Source: Acinetobacter sp. CFCC 10889
Lineage (GTDB): Bacteria > Pseudomonadota > Gammaproteobacteria > Pseudomonadales > Moraxellaceae
Length of the DNA: 42,762 nucleotides
Assembly: GCF_003268395.1 (NCBI RefSeq)
Contig: NZ_LQXQ01000035.1
Location: 1-42,762, forward strand
Direction: 5' to 3'
Shown piece after piece: positions 19,519 through 29,000 of the stretch (within the stretch, counting starts at the first letter, position 1; each line of letters starts with the position of its first letter). Position numbers and translations under genes: made by a program. The notes beneath the pieces are model-generated. The model saw nothing but the letters and a program-made list of their open reading frames with translations. It was not told the DNA's origin and ran no database searches.

Positions 19519-20316
19519 ATGACTAAGATCATCGGAATTGCAGCTGTAGCTAGGTCAGGGAAAGATACTGTCGCTTCTATGTTATTAAAGCATGAAGGAG
19601 TAGCTACATATGCATTAGCTGATCCTCTAAAACTCGGGTGCCAAATTTTATTTGGACTTACCGATGCAGAGACTTGGCATGATGATCTAAAAGAAAAAGT
19701 GATACCACATTGGGGATGGTCACCTAGAAAAATTTTTCAAACCGTTGGAACAGATTGGCTTAGAGATTTAAACTCAGATCATTGGCTATTACGAGCCAAT
19801 TTGGCATTCAAACAATATAAGACTGATAAATCAGATAAATCACAAGTAGACTTCACTGACCCTATAGCGCCGTTCAAGTTAGCTGCTCAGGCCATATTTG
19901 GAATTACTCAAGATGAAGCATGGAACCCTTTATTAATAAATAATAAAATTGAATATTGGGATATGACACCAAATGAAATGATCAACTTTCTTTATAATCA
20001 TACTTATAAAGAATTCAAAGACTATGATTTTTTGAGAAGCGAAAGACCTCTGACATTTTTTTCAAAAGAAATCCCTGTCTATGGTAATGATAATATTGTA
20101 ATAATCAAAGATGTTCGATTTGAAAATGAAGCTGATTTTATACGGTCTCATAATGGAAAGATATGGCATATTAAGAGAGATAATGCTACAAAAGTGATAA
20201 GTCATTCTTCTGAAAGAGGAATAGAAATTAAACCAGAAGACATCATTATTAACAACAATGGCTCCTTAATGGATTTGGAAGCAGCTGTACAAAAAGAATG
20301 GAATGCTTATTATTAA
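19519..20316 (+). CDS. Phage-type deoxynucleoside monophosphate kinase
   Basis: About 265 aa, P-loop kinase of the T4 gp1/T5 dNMP kinase type, which converts dTMP, dGMP and other dNMPs to diphosphates. The Walker A loop is GIAAVARSGKDT at the N-terminus. The family block DLKEKVIPHWGWSPRKIFQTVGTDWLRDL follows at about residues 55-85, and IIKDVRFENEADFIR plus an IWHIKRDN strand lie in the C-terminal third, as in phage enzymes. Start is uncertain: TTG 19513 has AGGA six bases upstream, ATG 19519 has it twelve bases away. It is the first island gene and faces away from the tmk remnant. The role as a replacement for Tmk is inference from adjacency and shared reaction. Confidence 0.85.
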   Translation: MTKIIGIAAVARSGKDTVASMLLKHEGVATYALADPLKLGCQILFGLTDAETWHDDLKEKVIPHWGWSPRKIFQTVGTDWLRDLNSDHWLLRANLAFKQYKTDKSDKSQVDFTDPIAPFKLAAQAIFGITQDEAWNPLLINNKIEYWDMTPNEMINFLYNHTYKEFKDYDFLRSERPLTFFSKEIPVYGNDNIVIIKDVRFENEADFIRSHNGKIWHIKRDNATKVISHSSERGIEIKPEDIIINNNGSLMDLEAAVQKEWNAYY

Positions 20317-20339
20317 CTAAATCTATCAACTATGGTCAT

Positions 20340-20374
20340 GTAGCCTACCAATACCCCTTTACAATGTAGGCTAC
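20340..20374 (+). terminator. Hairpin after the dNMP kinase gene
   Basis: GTAGCCTAC (20340-20348) and GTAGGCTAC (20366-20374) form a perfect 9-bp stem with a 17-base loop, 23 bases past the kinase stop. There is no T run, so termination is only possible. Confidence 0.4.
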
Positions 20375-20467
20375 TCAATCTCAATTTATATAATTAACAT
20401 TAGCCTTATTGCCTAAATATTTCATAACTATATTGTTTTAAAGGCTTTAAGGCTATTTGCATTTTAG

Positions 20468-20500
20468 GGTGGGATTTTTATAAATCTCACCTTATTTTTA
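20468..20500 (+). terminator. Rho-independent terminator, plus strand
   Basis: GGTGGGATTT (20468-20477) pairs with AAATCTCACC (20482-20491) with one G-T wobble and a TTAT loop, followed by TTATTTTTA. It most likely ends transcription from the dNMP kinase gene. Confidence 0.7.
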
Positions 20501-20520
20501 ACTTAACAAACTCTAATTTT

Positions 20521-20582
20521 GCAATCTAAGGTTGAAACTACTTGAGCTAATCATTTTTAAAATTTGCATTATAAGGTTGAAA
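20521..20582 (+). repeat. Direct-repeat pair, GCA-N4-AAGGTTGAAA
   Basis: GCAATCTAAGGTTGAAA at 20521-20537 and GCATTATAAGGTTGAAA at 20566-20582, start-to-start distance 45. Each is preceded by a T-rich stretch. They lie just past the 3' end of the minus-strand 221-aa gene and match the second pair at 21351-21416. Confidence 0.7.
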
Positions 20583-20588
20583 GTGAAT

Positions 20589-21254
20589 TTAGCTTTTTAA
20601 TAATCCTTTTAGTTGACTCAAATACTCATTTGCTTTTTGTTGAGAATTTTCTTCTGATAAATTTAAATCGGATTGAATCTTAATGATGCTTTGTTCAAAC
20701 TGGCTCAATTCCACATCACTCAATCGTTGTTCATCTTTGTACATATCTATAGTTGCCCGACACAAATGAATGAAGTGTGCTGTTGTTTTGTGCTGATAAT
20801 TACAACAAGCATGAATTATATTTTTGAGTCGTCTGTGGCGTAGCTCAATATTGATTGGTTTATAAGTTGGATGGCTTGCGCTAAAAAATAGTGCCTTATC
20901 TATGGCATCACCGCTATACCAACCTTTATCCAAATTTTCTTGTGCTGCTTGAATGTAAATTTCTGCTACTCGCTTCCTGTCAGCCAAAATGTATTTCTCA
21001 ATTTCAGCTTGGTCAGTTAAAAGCTCAATTGGTTCAAACTGAACTTTAGTGCCGTATCTGTTTTGGGTAGATTGATCATTTACTCGCAGAAAAATGGTTG
21101 CACCTATTTCTATATCTGATAGCACGGTATTTTTGACAAGTTGGGCTTGATAATTTTTTACACTACCGATCAGTTCAGCTTGAATATACTTTGTTCCAAT
21201 TTTTAAGATACGAAACTGTCCAAATGCTGTCATTTTTTCTTGCTTATTTGGCAT
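20589..21254 (-). CDS. Hypothetical protein, 221 aa, beside the hsd genes
   Basis: Not recognised. The first ~90 residues are strand-rich with alternating pattern (FRILKIGTKYIQAELIGSV, then ATIFLRVNDQSTQNRYGTK) and could be an OB-type or similar small barrel. The remainder is helical with Arg/His/Cys-rich middle (RHRRLKNIIHACCNYQHKT) and an acidic, Gln-rich C-terminal helix. There is no signal peptide or membrane segment. It is divergent from hsdM and flanked on both sides by pairs of the same 17-base direct repeat, which suggests a nucleic-acid-binding or regulatory role; that is inference only. Confidence 0.65.
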   Translation of the reverse strand: MPNKQEKMTAFGQFRILKIGTKYIQAELIGSVKNYQAQLVKNTVLSDIEIGATIFLRVNDQSTQNRYGTKVQFEPIELLTDQAEIEKYILADRKRVAEIYIQAAQENLDKGWYSGDAIDKALFFSASHPTYKPINIELRHRRLKNIIHACCNYQHKTTAHFIHLCRATIDMYKDEQRLSDVELSQFEQSIIKIQSDLNLSEENSQQKANEYLSQLKGLLKS

Positions 21255-21350
21255 CTCACACCAAGCCTAATGATTATCCTGTGATAAATTTTAACATTAA
21301 GTCTTTATTATGAAATGAAAAAGTAGTCAGATTTGAAATTTTTAAATATT

Positions 21351-21416
21351 GCATTTCAAGGTTGAAAAACCTACGTTTATTGCATAATATTTAAGTATTG
21401 CAAAATAAGGTTGAAA
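21351..21416 (+). repeat. Direct-repeat pair in front of hsdM
   Basis: GCATTTCAAGGTTGAAA at 21351-21367 and GCAAAATAAGGTTGAAA at 21400-21416, start-to-start distance 49. The ten bases AAGGTTGAAA are invariant in all four copies of the window. The last copy contains the AAGG that serves as the hsdM ribosome-binding site, so a protein or RNA bound here could control HsdM translation or transcription. Confidence 0.7.
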
Positions 21417-21421
21417 ATAAA

Positions 21422-23428
21422 ATGGCTTCTGCACCAAACAATACCGAATCTACTCTCGCTAGTTTTATTTGGAGTAATGCCAATGACCTTCGTGGAGGTG
21501 GCTTTCAGCATATAGATTTCGCCAAGGTGATTTTACCTTTTACGATTTTAAGACGTTTGGAATGTGTACTTGAGCCAACGAAAGAAGCGGTTCTCAACAC
21601 TTATACGCAATTTAAAGATCAAGGTTTAGCCATTGATGACATTCTAACCAATGTCAGTACAAATCCGTTTTATAACAAATCCACCTATAATCTTTCTAAT
21701 TTAGGTGGTACAAAAACCAAAGCTAATCTTGAAGATTACATCGCCAATTTCTCTGAAAATGTACGTGTCATCTTTGAACAATTTGATTTCAATACAACAA
21801 TTAATAAATTAGCCAAAGCCAATCTATTACTGCGTATTTGCAATAATTTCGCTGCCATCGACTTACATCCGAATGTTGTGCCTGACCGTACCATGAGTAA
21901 TGTCTATGAACATTTAATTGCGAAGTTTGGTGCAGAAGTCGGTACGGGGTCTGAGGACTTCATGACTCCGCGTGATATTGTGCATTTAGCAGCAACTTTA
22001 TTGCTTGAGCCTGATAATGAGCTGTTTGAACAAAAGAACGGTTTAATTCGTACCATCTACGATCAAACCTGTGGTACTTCGGGTTTTTTAACCGACATGA
22101 TGAACTATGTAGAAGGCTATAAAGACCGATATAGTGTTGCTCCTGTACTTGTGCCTTATGGTCAAGAGCTGATAGAAGAAACTCATGCTGTCGCATTGGG
22201 TTCAATGTTACTCAAAAAATTAGAATCTGACCCAAGTCGTGATCTTTCCAAAAATATCAAATTAGGCAGTACATTAAGCAAAGATCATTTTTTAGATCAG
22301 CGTTTTCATTACCAATGTTCCAATCCGCCTTTTGGACTGTCTTGGGCAAACGATGCCAAAGCCGTACAGTTAGAGCATAAAGAAAAAGGCTTAAATGGGC
22401 GTTTTGGTGCGGGTTTGCCTAAAGCCAGTGACGGCTCAATGCTTTTTTTACAAAATCTAATTTCCAAACTAGAACTGCCTGAAAATGGTGGTGGTCGTGG
22501 TGCGATTGTGCTATCAGGTTCACCATTGTTTAACGGTGGTGCAGGCTCAGGCGAGTCGGAAATTAGACGATTCATTTTAGAAAATGATTATCTCGAAGCA
22601 ATTGTGGCATTGCCGACTGATATTTTCTTCCGTACAGGTATTGGTACATATATTTGGTTAATTTCAAACCGTAAACCTGAGCAGCGCAAAGGCAAAGTGC
22701 AGCTCATTGATGCAACAGGCATGGGTTCATCCATGCGTAAGAATGAGGGCAACAAACGCAAGTTTATTGACCAAGATGCCATTGATGAAATTAGCCGTAT
22801 TTATGCCGACTTTGAAGAAAGTTCGGTGAGTAAGATTTTTGACTATACCGATTTTGGCTACCGCCGAGTCAAAGTCTTGCGTCCTCTACGCATTGATCTG
22901 CAATTTGATGCGGAAAAACTTGAACTATTTAAAGAATCAAAAGAATTTGGCAAGTTATCAGATAGTGATCAAAATTCAGTATCGGCTTATATTGAACAGC
23001 AGTTTGGTGACAGCAAAGACTATGCTTGGTTTGAGAATACATTCCTGAAAAAACTACCACTCAGCAAAGTCAGCAAAGGCTTAAAAAATGCCTTGATCGC
23101 TGCGTTTGGGGTGCAAAATCCTGATGCAGAAGCCGTAGAAATTAACGGTGAAGTGCAAATGGATAGTGACCTGACTGATTATGAAAATATTCCGTTAAAT
23201 CAGAATATTCAGGACTATATGGCGAAAGAGGTACTTCCTCATGCGCCTGATGCGGTGATTGATACCACTTATACCGATGCCAAAGACGGTCAAGTCGGTG
23301 TGGTGGGTTATGAAATTAATTTTAACCGCTATTTCTATGTATTCGAGCAGCCACGCCACCCGAATGAGATTATGGCTGAAATTAAAGAGCTATCTGCCGA
23401 AGTGGCGCAATTGCTTGGGGAGGTTTAA
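21422..23428 (+). CDS. hsdM: Type I restriction-modification DNA methyltransferase HsdM
   Basis: 668-aa N6-adenine methyltransferase subunit; with HsdS it modifies the host DNA and with HsdR forms the restriction complex. The helical N-terminal domain runs to about residue 160 (SFIWSNANDLRGGGFQHIDF, ILRRLE). AdoMet-binding motif I appears as DQTCGTSGFLTDMM near residue 213 and catalytic motif IV as NPPFG near 301. The C-terminal tail is longer than in EcoKI HsdM, as in the class with ~670-aa subunits. An upstream TTG (21398) is open, but ATG 21422 follows AAGG at 21407-21410 and gives the normal N-terminus MASAPNNTES. The hsdS ATG begins two bases after the stop. Confidence 0.95.
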   Translation: MASAPNNTESTLASFIWSNANDLRGGGFQHIDFAKVILPFTILRRLECVLEPTKEAVLNTYTQFKDQGLAIDDILTNVSTNPFYNKSTYNLSNLGGTKTKANLEDYIANFSENVRVIFEQFDFNTTINKLAKANLLLRICNNFAAIDLHPNVVPDRTMSNVYEHLIAKFGAEVGTGSEDFMTPRDIVHLAATLLLEPDNELFEQKNGLIRTIYDQTCGTSGFLTDMMNYVEGYKDRYSVAPVLVPYGQELIEETHAVALGSMLLKKLESDPSRDLSKNIKLGSTLSKDHFLDQRFHYQCSNPPFGLSWANDAKAVQLEHKEKGLNGRFGAGLPKASDGSMLFLQNLISKLELPENGGGRGAIVLSGSPLFNGGAGSGESEIRRFILENDYLEAIVALPTDIFFRTGIGTYIWLISNRKPEQRKGKVQLIDATGMGSSMRKNEGNKRKFIDQDAIDEISRIYADFEESSVSKIFDYTDFGYRRVKVLRPLRIDLQFDAEKLELFKESKEFGKLSDSDQNSVSAYIEQQFGDSKDYAWFENTFLKKLPLSKVSKGLKNALIAAFGVQNPDAEAVEINGEVQMDSDLTDYENIPLNQNIQDYMAKEVLPHAPDAVIDTTYTDAKDGQVGVVGYEINFNRYFYVFEQPRHPNEIMAEIKELSAEVAQLLGEV

Positions 23429-23430
23429 AG

Positions 23431-24753
23431 ATGCAGTTTAAGCAATACCCAAGTTATAAACCAAGTGGTGTGGAATGGTTAGGTGATGTACCTGAACATT
23501 GGCAACAAAAACCTATTTGGAGTTTATTTAAGCGTATTAAAAGGACTAACTTTCCAACTGAACGCTTACTTTCTGTTTACCGTGATTATGGTGTTATTCC
23601 TAAAGATAGTAGGGATGATAATCATAATAGAGCATCAGAAGATTTAACTCCTTATCAGCTTGTATGTGCAAATGATCTTGTCATCAATAAAATGAAAGCA
23701 TGGCAAGGCTCTATTGCTATCTCTGAGTTAAGAGGTATTGTTAGCCCTGCATATTATATTTACCAACCTAAAGCTGAATATCACTCAAAATATATTCATT
23801 TTCTGATTCGTTCTGCGTATTACATTCAAAGTTATAAAAACTATTCAAAAGGGATACGAGTTAATCAATGGGATTTGGAGAGCGAAGCATTTACCCATAT
23901 TGACTTATTGCTTCCTTCTTTAGATGAACAACAAAAAATCGTTGCATTCCTCGATACGGAAACCACCCGAATTGACAACCTCATTGCCAAGCAAGAAAAG
24001 TTAATCGAACTTTTAGAAGAACAGCGTAAGTCGATTATTTCTCATGCTGTCACTAAAGGTTTAAATCCTAATGCACCCATGAAAGACAGTGGTGTGGAAT
24101 GGTTGGGGGAAGTGCCTGAGCATTGGACAGTATTAAAAAACAGGCATATCTTCAATTTTAGTAAGGGTCTAAGTATCACTAAAGAAAACTTACAGGAAAA
24201 TGGAGTTCCATGTGTAAGTTATGGGGAAGTACATTCAAAATTTGGATTTGAATTTAACCCTGAGATTAATGACATGAAATTTGTGTCAGAAGAATATTTA
24301 GAAACCTCAAAAAACTGCCTTTTGAATAGTGGTGATTTTATATTTGCTGATACATCAGAAGATTTTGAAGGTTCAGGTAATTTCTCATATTTAAATAGTA
24401 ATTCCCAAGTTTTCGCAGGGTATCATACTGTTATTGCTCGTTTAAAATCGAAACAAAAACCGAGATTCTTTGCATACATATTTGATTCAAATGCACATCG
24501 CAAACAAATTCAAACACAAGTTAAAGGTATTAAAGTTTTTAGTATTACCCAAGGTATATTAAAAGACATATATTCTTGGCTGCCGCCAGTTCATGAACAA
24601 GATTTAATTGTTAGGTATTTAGATAATGAATGTAAAAAAATATCATTATTAAAAGCCAAGCAAATAGAACTAATCGAAAAGCTTAAAGAATATCGTTCTT
24701 CGATTATCTCCCATGCTGTTACAGGGAAAATTGATATTCGGGAGTTCTGTTAA
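23431..24753 (+). CDS. hsdS: Type I restriction-modification specificity subunit HsdS
   Basis: 440-aa DNA-recognition subunit with two target-recognition domains and two conserved helical spacers. The halves begin with the same phrase, YKPSGVEWLGDVPEHW at residue ~10 and MKDSGVEWLGEVPEHW at ~211, and end in matching helices (IAKQEKLIELLEEQRKSIIS and KQIELIEKLKEYRSSIIS). The first TRD is about residues 25-165 and the second about 228-390; they differ, so the target is an asymmetric bipartite site whose sequence cannot be read off. GGGGAGG precedes ATG 23431. It overlaps no gene; a palindrome and a terminator-like structure follow it. Confidence 0.95.
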   Translation: MQFKQYPSYKPSGVEWLGDVPEHWQQKPIWSLFKRIKRTNFPTERLLSVYRDYGVIPKDSRDDNHNRASEDLTPYQLVCANDLVINKMKAWQGSIAISELRGIVSPAYYIYQPKAEYHSKYIHFLIRSAYYIQSYKNYSKGIRVNQWDLESEAFTHIDLLLPSLDEQQKIVAFLDTETTRIDNLIAKQEKLIELLEEQRKSIISHAVTKGLNPNAPMKDSGVEWLGEVPEHWTVLKNRHIFNFSKGLSITKENLQENGVPCVSYGEVHSKFGFEFNPEINDMKFVSEEYLETSKNCLLNSGDFIFADTSEDFEGSGNFSYLNSNSQVFAGYHTVIARLKSKQKPRFFAYIFDSNAHRKQIQTQVKGIKVFSITQGILKDIYSWLPPVHEQDLIVRYLDNECKKISLLKAKQIELIEKLKEYRSSIISHAVTGKIDIREFC

Positions 24754-24773
24754 TGAATTTTTCGATCATGGCT

Positions 24774-24805
24774 CAATATTTATGTACTTTGGTACATAAA
24801 TATTG
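24774..24805. repeat. Perfect 14-bp palindrome after hsdS
   Basis: CAATATTTATGTAC (24774-24787), loop TTTG, GTACATAAATATTG (24792-24805). It has no T run after it, so it is either an RNA hairpin stabilising the hsdMS message end or a protein-binding site. Confidence 0.65.
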
Positions 24806-24823
24806 CATTATTCTATTCAACAT

Positions 24824-24880
24824 ACCTGCCATGCCTAGGTTCAAGTTCGCTTGTTCACGCACAAATCGGCAGGTTTTTTT
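24824..24880 (+). terminator. Branched hairpin with seven-T run before the Abi gene
   Basis: Outer stem ACCTGCC (24824-24830) with GGCAGGT (24868-24874), inner stem CAAG-TTCG-CTTG (24842-24853) capped by a UUCG tetraloop, then T at 24874-24880. It looks like a terminator or attenuator, placed only ten bases before the Abi start codon. Confidence 0.55.
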
Positions 24881-24889
24881 GCCTGAGAA

Positions 24890-26002
24890 ATGATGATGGT
24901 TCAATTCACTAAACAGGCAAAAAGCAACCAAGAGCATCTTCAAACATGGCAAGACCGTGGTTTAACTATTCCTGATCTTGTACGGGCAGACCGCTATTTA
25001 AGCTTTATTGGCTACTATCGTTTATCGGCTTATACCATTCCTTTTCAGATAGTAAATAATATTTATTTGTCACCTAACGAGAATGTTCATTTTCCTAAAA
25101 GTCAAATTCCTTTTATTTATTTACCCCTTACAGCCCGTATTATTCCTCATAAATACAAAGTAGATACTTCATTTGATGATGTACTCAACCTGTATATCTT
25201 TGATCGGGAGTTAAGGCTCTTGGTCATGGATGCGATTGAACGTATCGAAGTCGCTATACGGGCACAAATTTGTAATGTACTGTGCCATCAATCAGGCAAT
25301 GCCTTTTGGTACACTGATGAACAGCATTTTAATTATAGCTATGCCCACATGCGTTTACTTGCCAGTATTGAACGGCAATTATTAGATGAAAAAGAACGCT
25401 TGATACGTGACGAGAAAGCCATTGATAAACGCCCACTCTCGCAAGCTGATAAAGATGCTTTAAAAGACAAAGTGCGTAAAGAAAACTTCTTACGCCACTA
25501 TTTATCTAAATATGACAGCCCGAAATTACCGCCTTCGTGGATGATGATTGAAATGCTGACTTGGGGTGAACTCAGCCATCTTTATGTTGGACTCAAATCG
25601 ACTCAAGCCAAAAAACAGATTGCTCAAAACTTAGGAATACATGCCGAAGTTTTAGAATCATGGCTGAAAACCCTGAATGATGTACGCAATATTTGCGCCC
25701 ACCATAGCCGACTATGGAATAAAGAACATGGGCGCAGCATTAAGATTCCAACTTCAAATGCAATTCAATGGCTTCAACAACCAATCATATTGAGTAATAC
25801 CGCGATTCGCTATGAGAAGCGTACCTATATGCTTTTGGTGGCAATACAAACCTTACTTTATAAGATCAGCCCAAATTCAACATGGGCAAAACGACTCAAA
25901 GATTTAATTGAGCAGTATCCATCACTCTCTAAAGCCAATATGGGAATGCCTGAGTTATGGCATCAAGACCCATTTTGGCAACAGGCATTACAACAGAATT
26001 AA
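24890..26002 (+). CDS. Abi_2 (AbiD/AbiF-like) HEPN abortive-infection protein
   Basis: 370-aa protein of the Abi_2 family (PF07751). Conserved pieces are FTKQAKSNQEHLQTWQDRGL and RYLSFIGYYRLSAYTIPF at the N-terminus, YIFDRELRLLVMDAIERIEV near residue 105 and the HEPN-type R-x4-H motif RNICAHHSRLW near residue 265. HEPN proteins with this motif are metal-independent RNases, and family members abort phage infection. Three consecutive in-frame ATGs (24890, 24893, 24896) make the exact start uncertain; GAG at 24885 suits the third. It lies between hsdS and hsdR, 17 bases from hsdR, so it is built into the restriction operon. Its RNA target is unknown. Confidence 0.88.
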   Translation: MMMVQFTKQAKSNQEHLQTWQDRGLTIPDLVRADRYLSFIGYYRLSAYTIPFQIVNNIYLSPNENVHFPKSQIPFIYLPLTARIIPHKYKVDTSFDDVLNLYIFDRELRLLVMDAIERIEVAIRAQICNVLCHQSGNAFWYTDEQHFNYSYAHMRLLASIERQLLDEKERLIRDEKAIDKRPLSQADKDALKDKVRKENFLRHYLSKYDSPKLPPSWMMIEMLTWGELSHLYVGLKSTQAKKQIAQNLGIHAEVLESWLKTLNDVRNICAHHSRLWNKEHGRSIKIPTSNAIQWLQQPIILSNTAIRYEKRTYMLLVAIQTLLYKISPNSTWAKRLKDLIEQYPSLSKANMGMPELWHQDPFWQQALQQN

Positions 26003-26019
26003 AAATTAGGGGAAAAAGC

Positions 26020-29000
26020 ATGAATATTTTGGCAGACAAAGCCCATTACGAAAGTCACTTAGAAGCCTATATTGTGCAAAAACTGCAAGCGCAAGGTTGG
26101 GTGGTTGGGCAAAGTAAAAATTATCATACCGAATATGCACTCTATCCCGAAGATTTAATCACATGGATTCAAGCCACACAGCCTGAAAAGTGGGAAAAAC
26201 TGCAAGCCTTGAATGGCAATAATACCGAAAAACGCATCATCGACCGCTTGGATGATGAACTGAATAAAAAAGGCACAATCCATATCTTTCGTAATGGCTT
26301 TAGCATGGCGGGCGCAGGCACAATCGACCTCAGTGAAAGCGCACCCGAAGATGGACGCAATCAAGCTGTCATTGACCGCTATAACGCCAATATTTTACGT
26401 GTTGTACCACAACTTAAATATCACCCTTCTAAAGATGCAGGCATTTTAGACCTTGTATTCTTTATTAACGGCTTGCCAATGGCAACGGTAGAAATTAAGA
26501 CCGAGTTTAACCAGTCTTTAGAAGATGCCATTGAGCAGTATAAAAATGACCGCAAACCGATAGACCCGAAAACAAGACGTAAAGAGCCATTGCTGACACC
26601 TAAGCGTGGTGCAATTGTGCATTTTGCTTTGTCTGAATCTGAAATTGCCATGACCACGGCTTTAGATGGTGAAAACACCTATTTCTTGCCGTTTAACAAA
26701 GGTAATCAGGGACATGCAGGCAACCCCCCTGCGGATGCAGCCAAAGGTGAAGATTATCCAGTGGCGTATTTTTGGGATTATGTCTGCCAACGTGATAATT
26801 GGCTGAAAATATTCCATAACTTTGTCTATGTGGAAAAGAAAAATAAAGTCGATCTATATGGTAATTGGACGGTACAGGAACGCCTGATTTTCCCGCGTTA
26901 TCATCAATTTGATGCGGTCAATAAAATCATTGCCGATGTGCAAGAAAAAGGCGTAGGACTGAATTATCTGTGTGAACACAGTGCAGGCTCAGGCAAAACA
27001 TCGACAATCTCTTGGGTGTGTCATTCACTGGTGCGTTTGCGTCACAATGACGGTACACCGTTTTATAACTCCGTCATTGTGGTGACAGACAGAACGGTAC
27101 TGGATGACCAGTTACAGGAAGCGATTCAACAATTAGACCATCAGAAAGGCTTAATTGCTGCAATTAACCGTGATGACAAAGAACATGCAGGCAAATCGAA
27201 AAGCAAACAGCTTGAAGATGCACTGTTGTCCAATAAACAGATCATTATTGTGACCATTCAGACTTTCCCGCATGTGATGGAAGCGATTCTGACCAATACC
27301 AGTTTAAGCGACCGTAACTACGGTATTGTGATTGATGAAGCACATACCTCGCAAACAGGCTCAACAGCATCTAAACTGCAAGCGACATTGGCATTGCAGT
27401 CGGGTGAAGCAATGGCTAACCTGACTGTTGAGGAATTGCTTGAGCAGATTCAAAAAGCCCGTGTACAGTCCAAAAACATCAGTCACTTTGCCTTTACTGC
27501 AACTCCAAAACACTCGACTAAAATGTTGTTTGGGCGCACTAAAAATGGTGAGCCTGCCAGTGATGATAACTTGCCTGAATCCTTCCATCTATATCCGCAA
27601 CGTCAAGCCATTGAAGAAGGCTTTATTTTAGATGTACTGCAAGGCTACGTGCCTTATAAAACAGCTTTTAAACTCGGCGGTGAAGCTGTTGATGATGATA
27701 AACGGGTCAATTCTAAAGCAGCCAAGAAAGCCTTAGCCCGTTGGATGGCTTTACACGCGACCAATGTCACGCAAAAGGTGCAGTTTATTATTCAACACTT
27801 TCACCACAATGTTGCCAATTTGCTTAATGGTCAAGCCAAAGCCATGATCGTGACCAGTTCACGCCCTGCGGCAGCACGTTATAAAATTGCCTTGGAAAAA
27901 TATATTGAAGATAACCCTGAATACAGTGCCTACCGTGTCTTGGTGGCATTTTCGGGTAAGCTCACGGGCAAACAGATTAGCCATGAAGCAGATGGTGATA
28001 CCGAAAACGGGGCGCTATTTCAAGTTGGTGAAGATGCTGAATTTACCGAAGCCAATATGAATGCCGATGCACCTAATTCTGATTTACGCATCGCATTTGA
28101 CCGCCCTGAATATCGTTTAATGGTAGTGGCGAATAAATTCCAAACAGGTTTTGACCAACCCAAACTCTGCGCCATGTATCTTGATAAAGTGATTGCCAAT
28201 GAAGTTGAAGTGGTACAAACCTTGTCACGCTTAAACCGTACCACCACAGGCAAAGATCAAACCTTTGTAATTGACTTTGTAAATGACCCTGAATGGATTT
28301 TAAAGTGCTTCAAGAAGTACGACAACGGGGCAAAAATGGTTGATGTACAAGACCCGAATGTGGTTTATACCATCAAAGATAATATTGAAGAACTTGATCT
28401 GATTACCGAGGATGATTTGGAGGAGTTTAAAGCAGCTCGTTTTAAAACTATCCGCGATATTAGCAATCATGATTTCAAAGAAACCACACATCCCGACCTG
28501 TTTAAAGCAACAGATCGTGTCGCCCGCCTGTTTAACCAAAAACTGAAAATGCTCAAACAGGCGATTGAGCTACAGGAAACCGCATTTGATCAAGCCAAAG
28601 CAGACGGCAATGATGAAGGCGCAGAAAAAGCGGAATTTGAGCGCAAGCAGTTAGACGTAGAACTACAAACCTTGATGCGCTTTAAGGGCAATTTGGATAA
28701 GTTTAGCCGTATTTATTCCTATGTGGCACAGCTTATTGACTTTGGCGATCCTGAACTTGAAAACTTCTCGGCATTTACCAAGCTCTTATCCAAACGATTA
28801 AATGGTATGTCTGCTAAAGAAATTGATATTTCAGGCTTGGTACTGACTGGCTTTGGCATCTTTAAAAAGAAACTTAAAACCGATGATACCGATCATCCCG
28901 AAGCGGATGAACCTCAACCATTAGCCCCCATCCAAGGCACAGCGAACGGTGACTTGCAGCCAAACAAAATGACTTATCTCAAAGAAGTGATCGAGCTGAT

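Noticed and set aside
20521..21416. CRISPR array made of the four AAGGTTGAAA repeats
   Set aside because: Only two repeats per cluster, repeat core of about 17 bases with variable middle, clusters separated by a gene, and no cas gene in the window. Kept only as unexplained repeats.
24824..24880. Riboswitch in front of the Abi gene
   Set aside because: No conserved aptamer pattern recognised; the structure is explained by a branched terminator.
25957..26019. Extended N-terminus of HsdR overlapping the Abi gene
   Set aside because: ATG 26020 has a good AGGGGA site and gives the family start; the extension is just out-of-frame Abi sequence.
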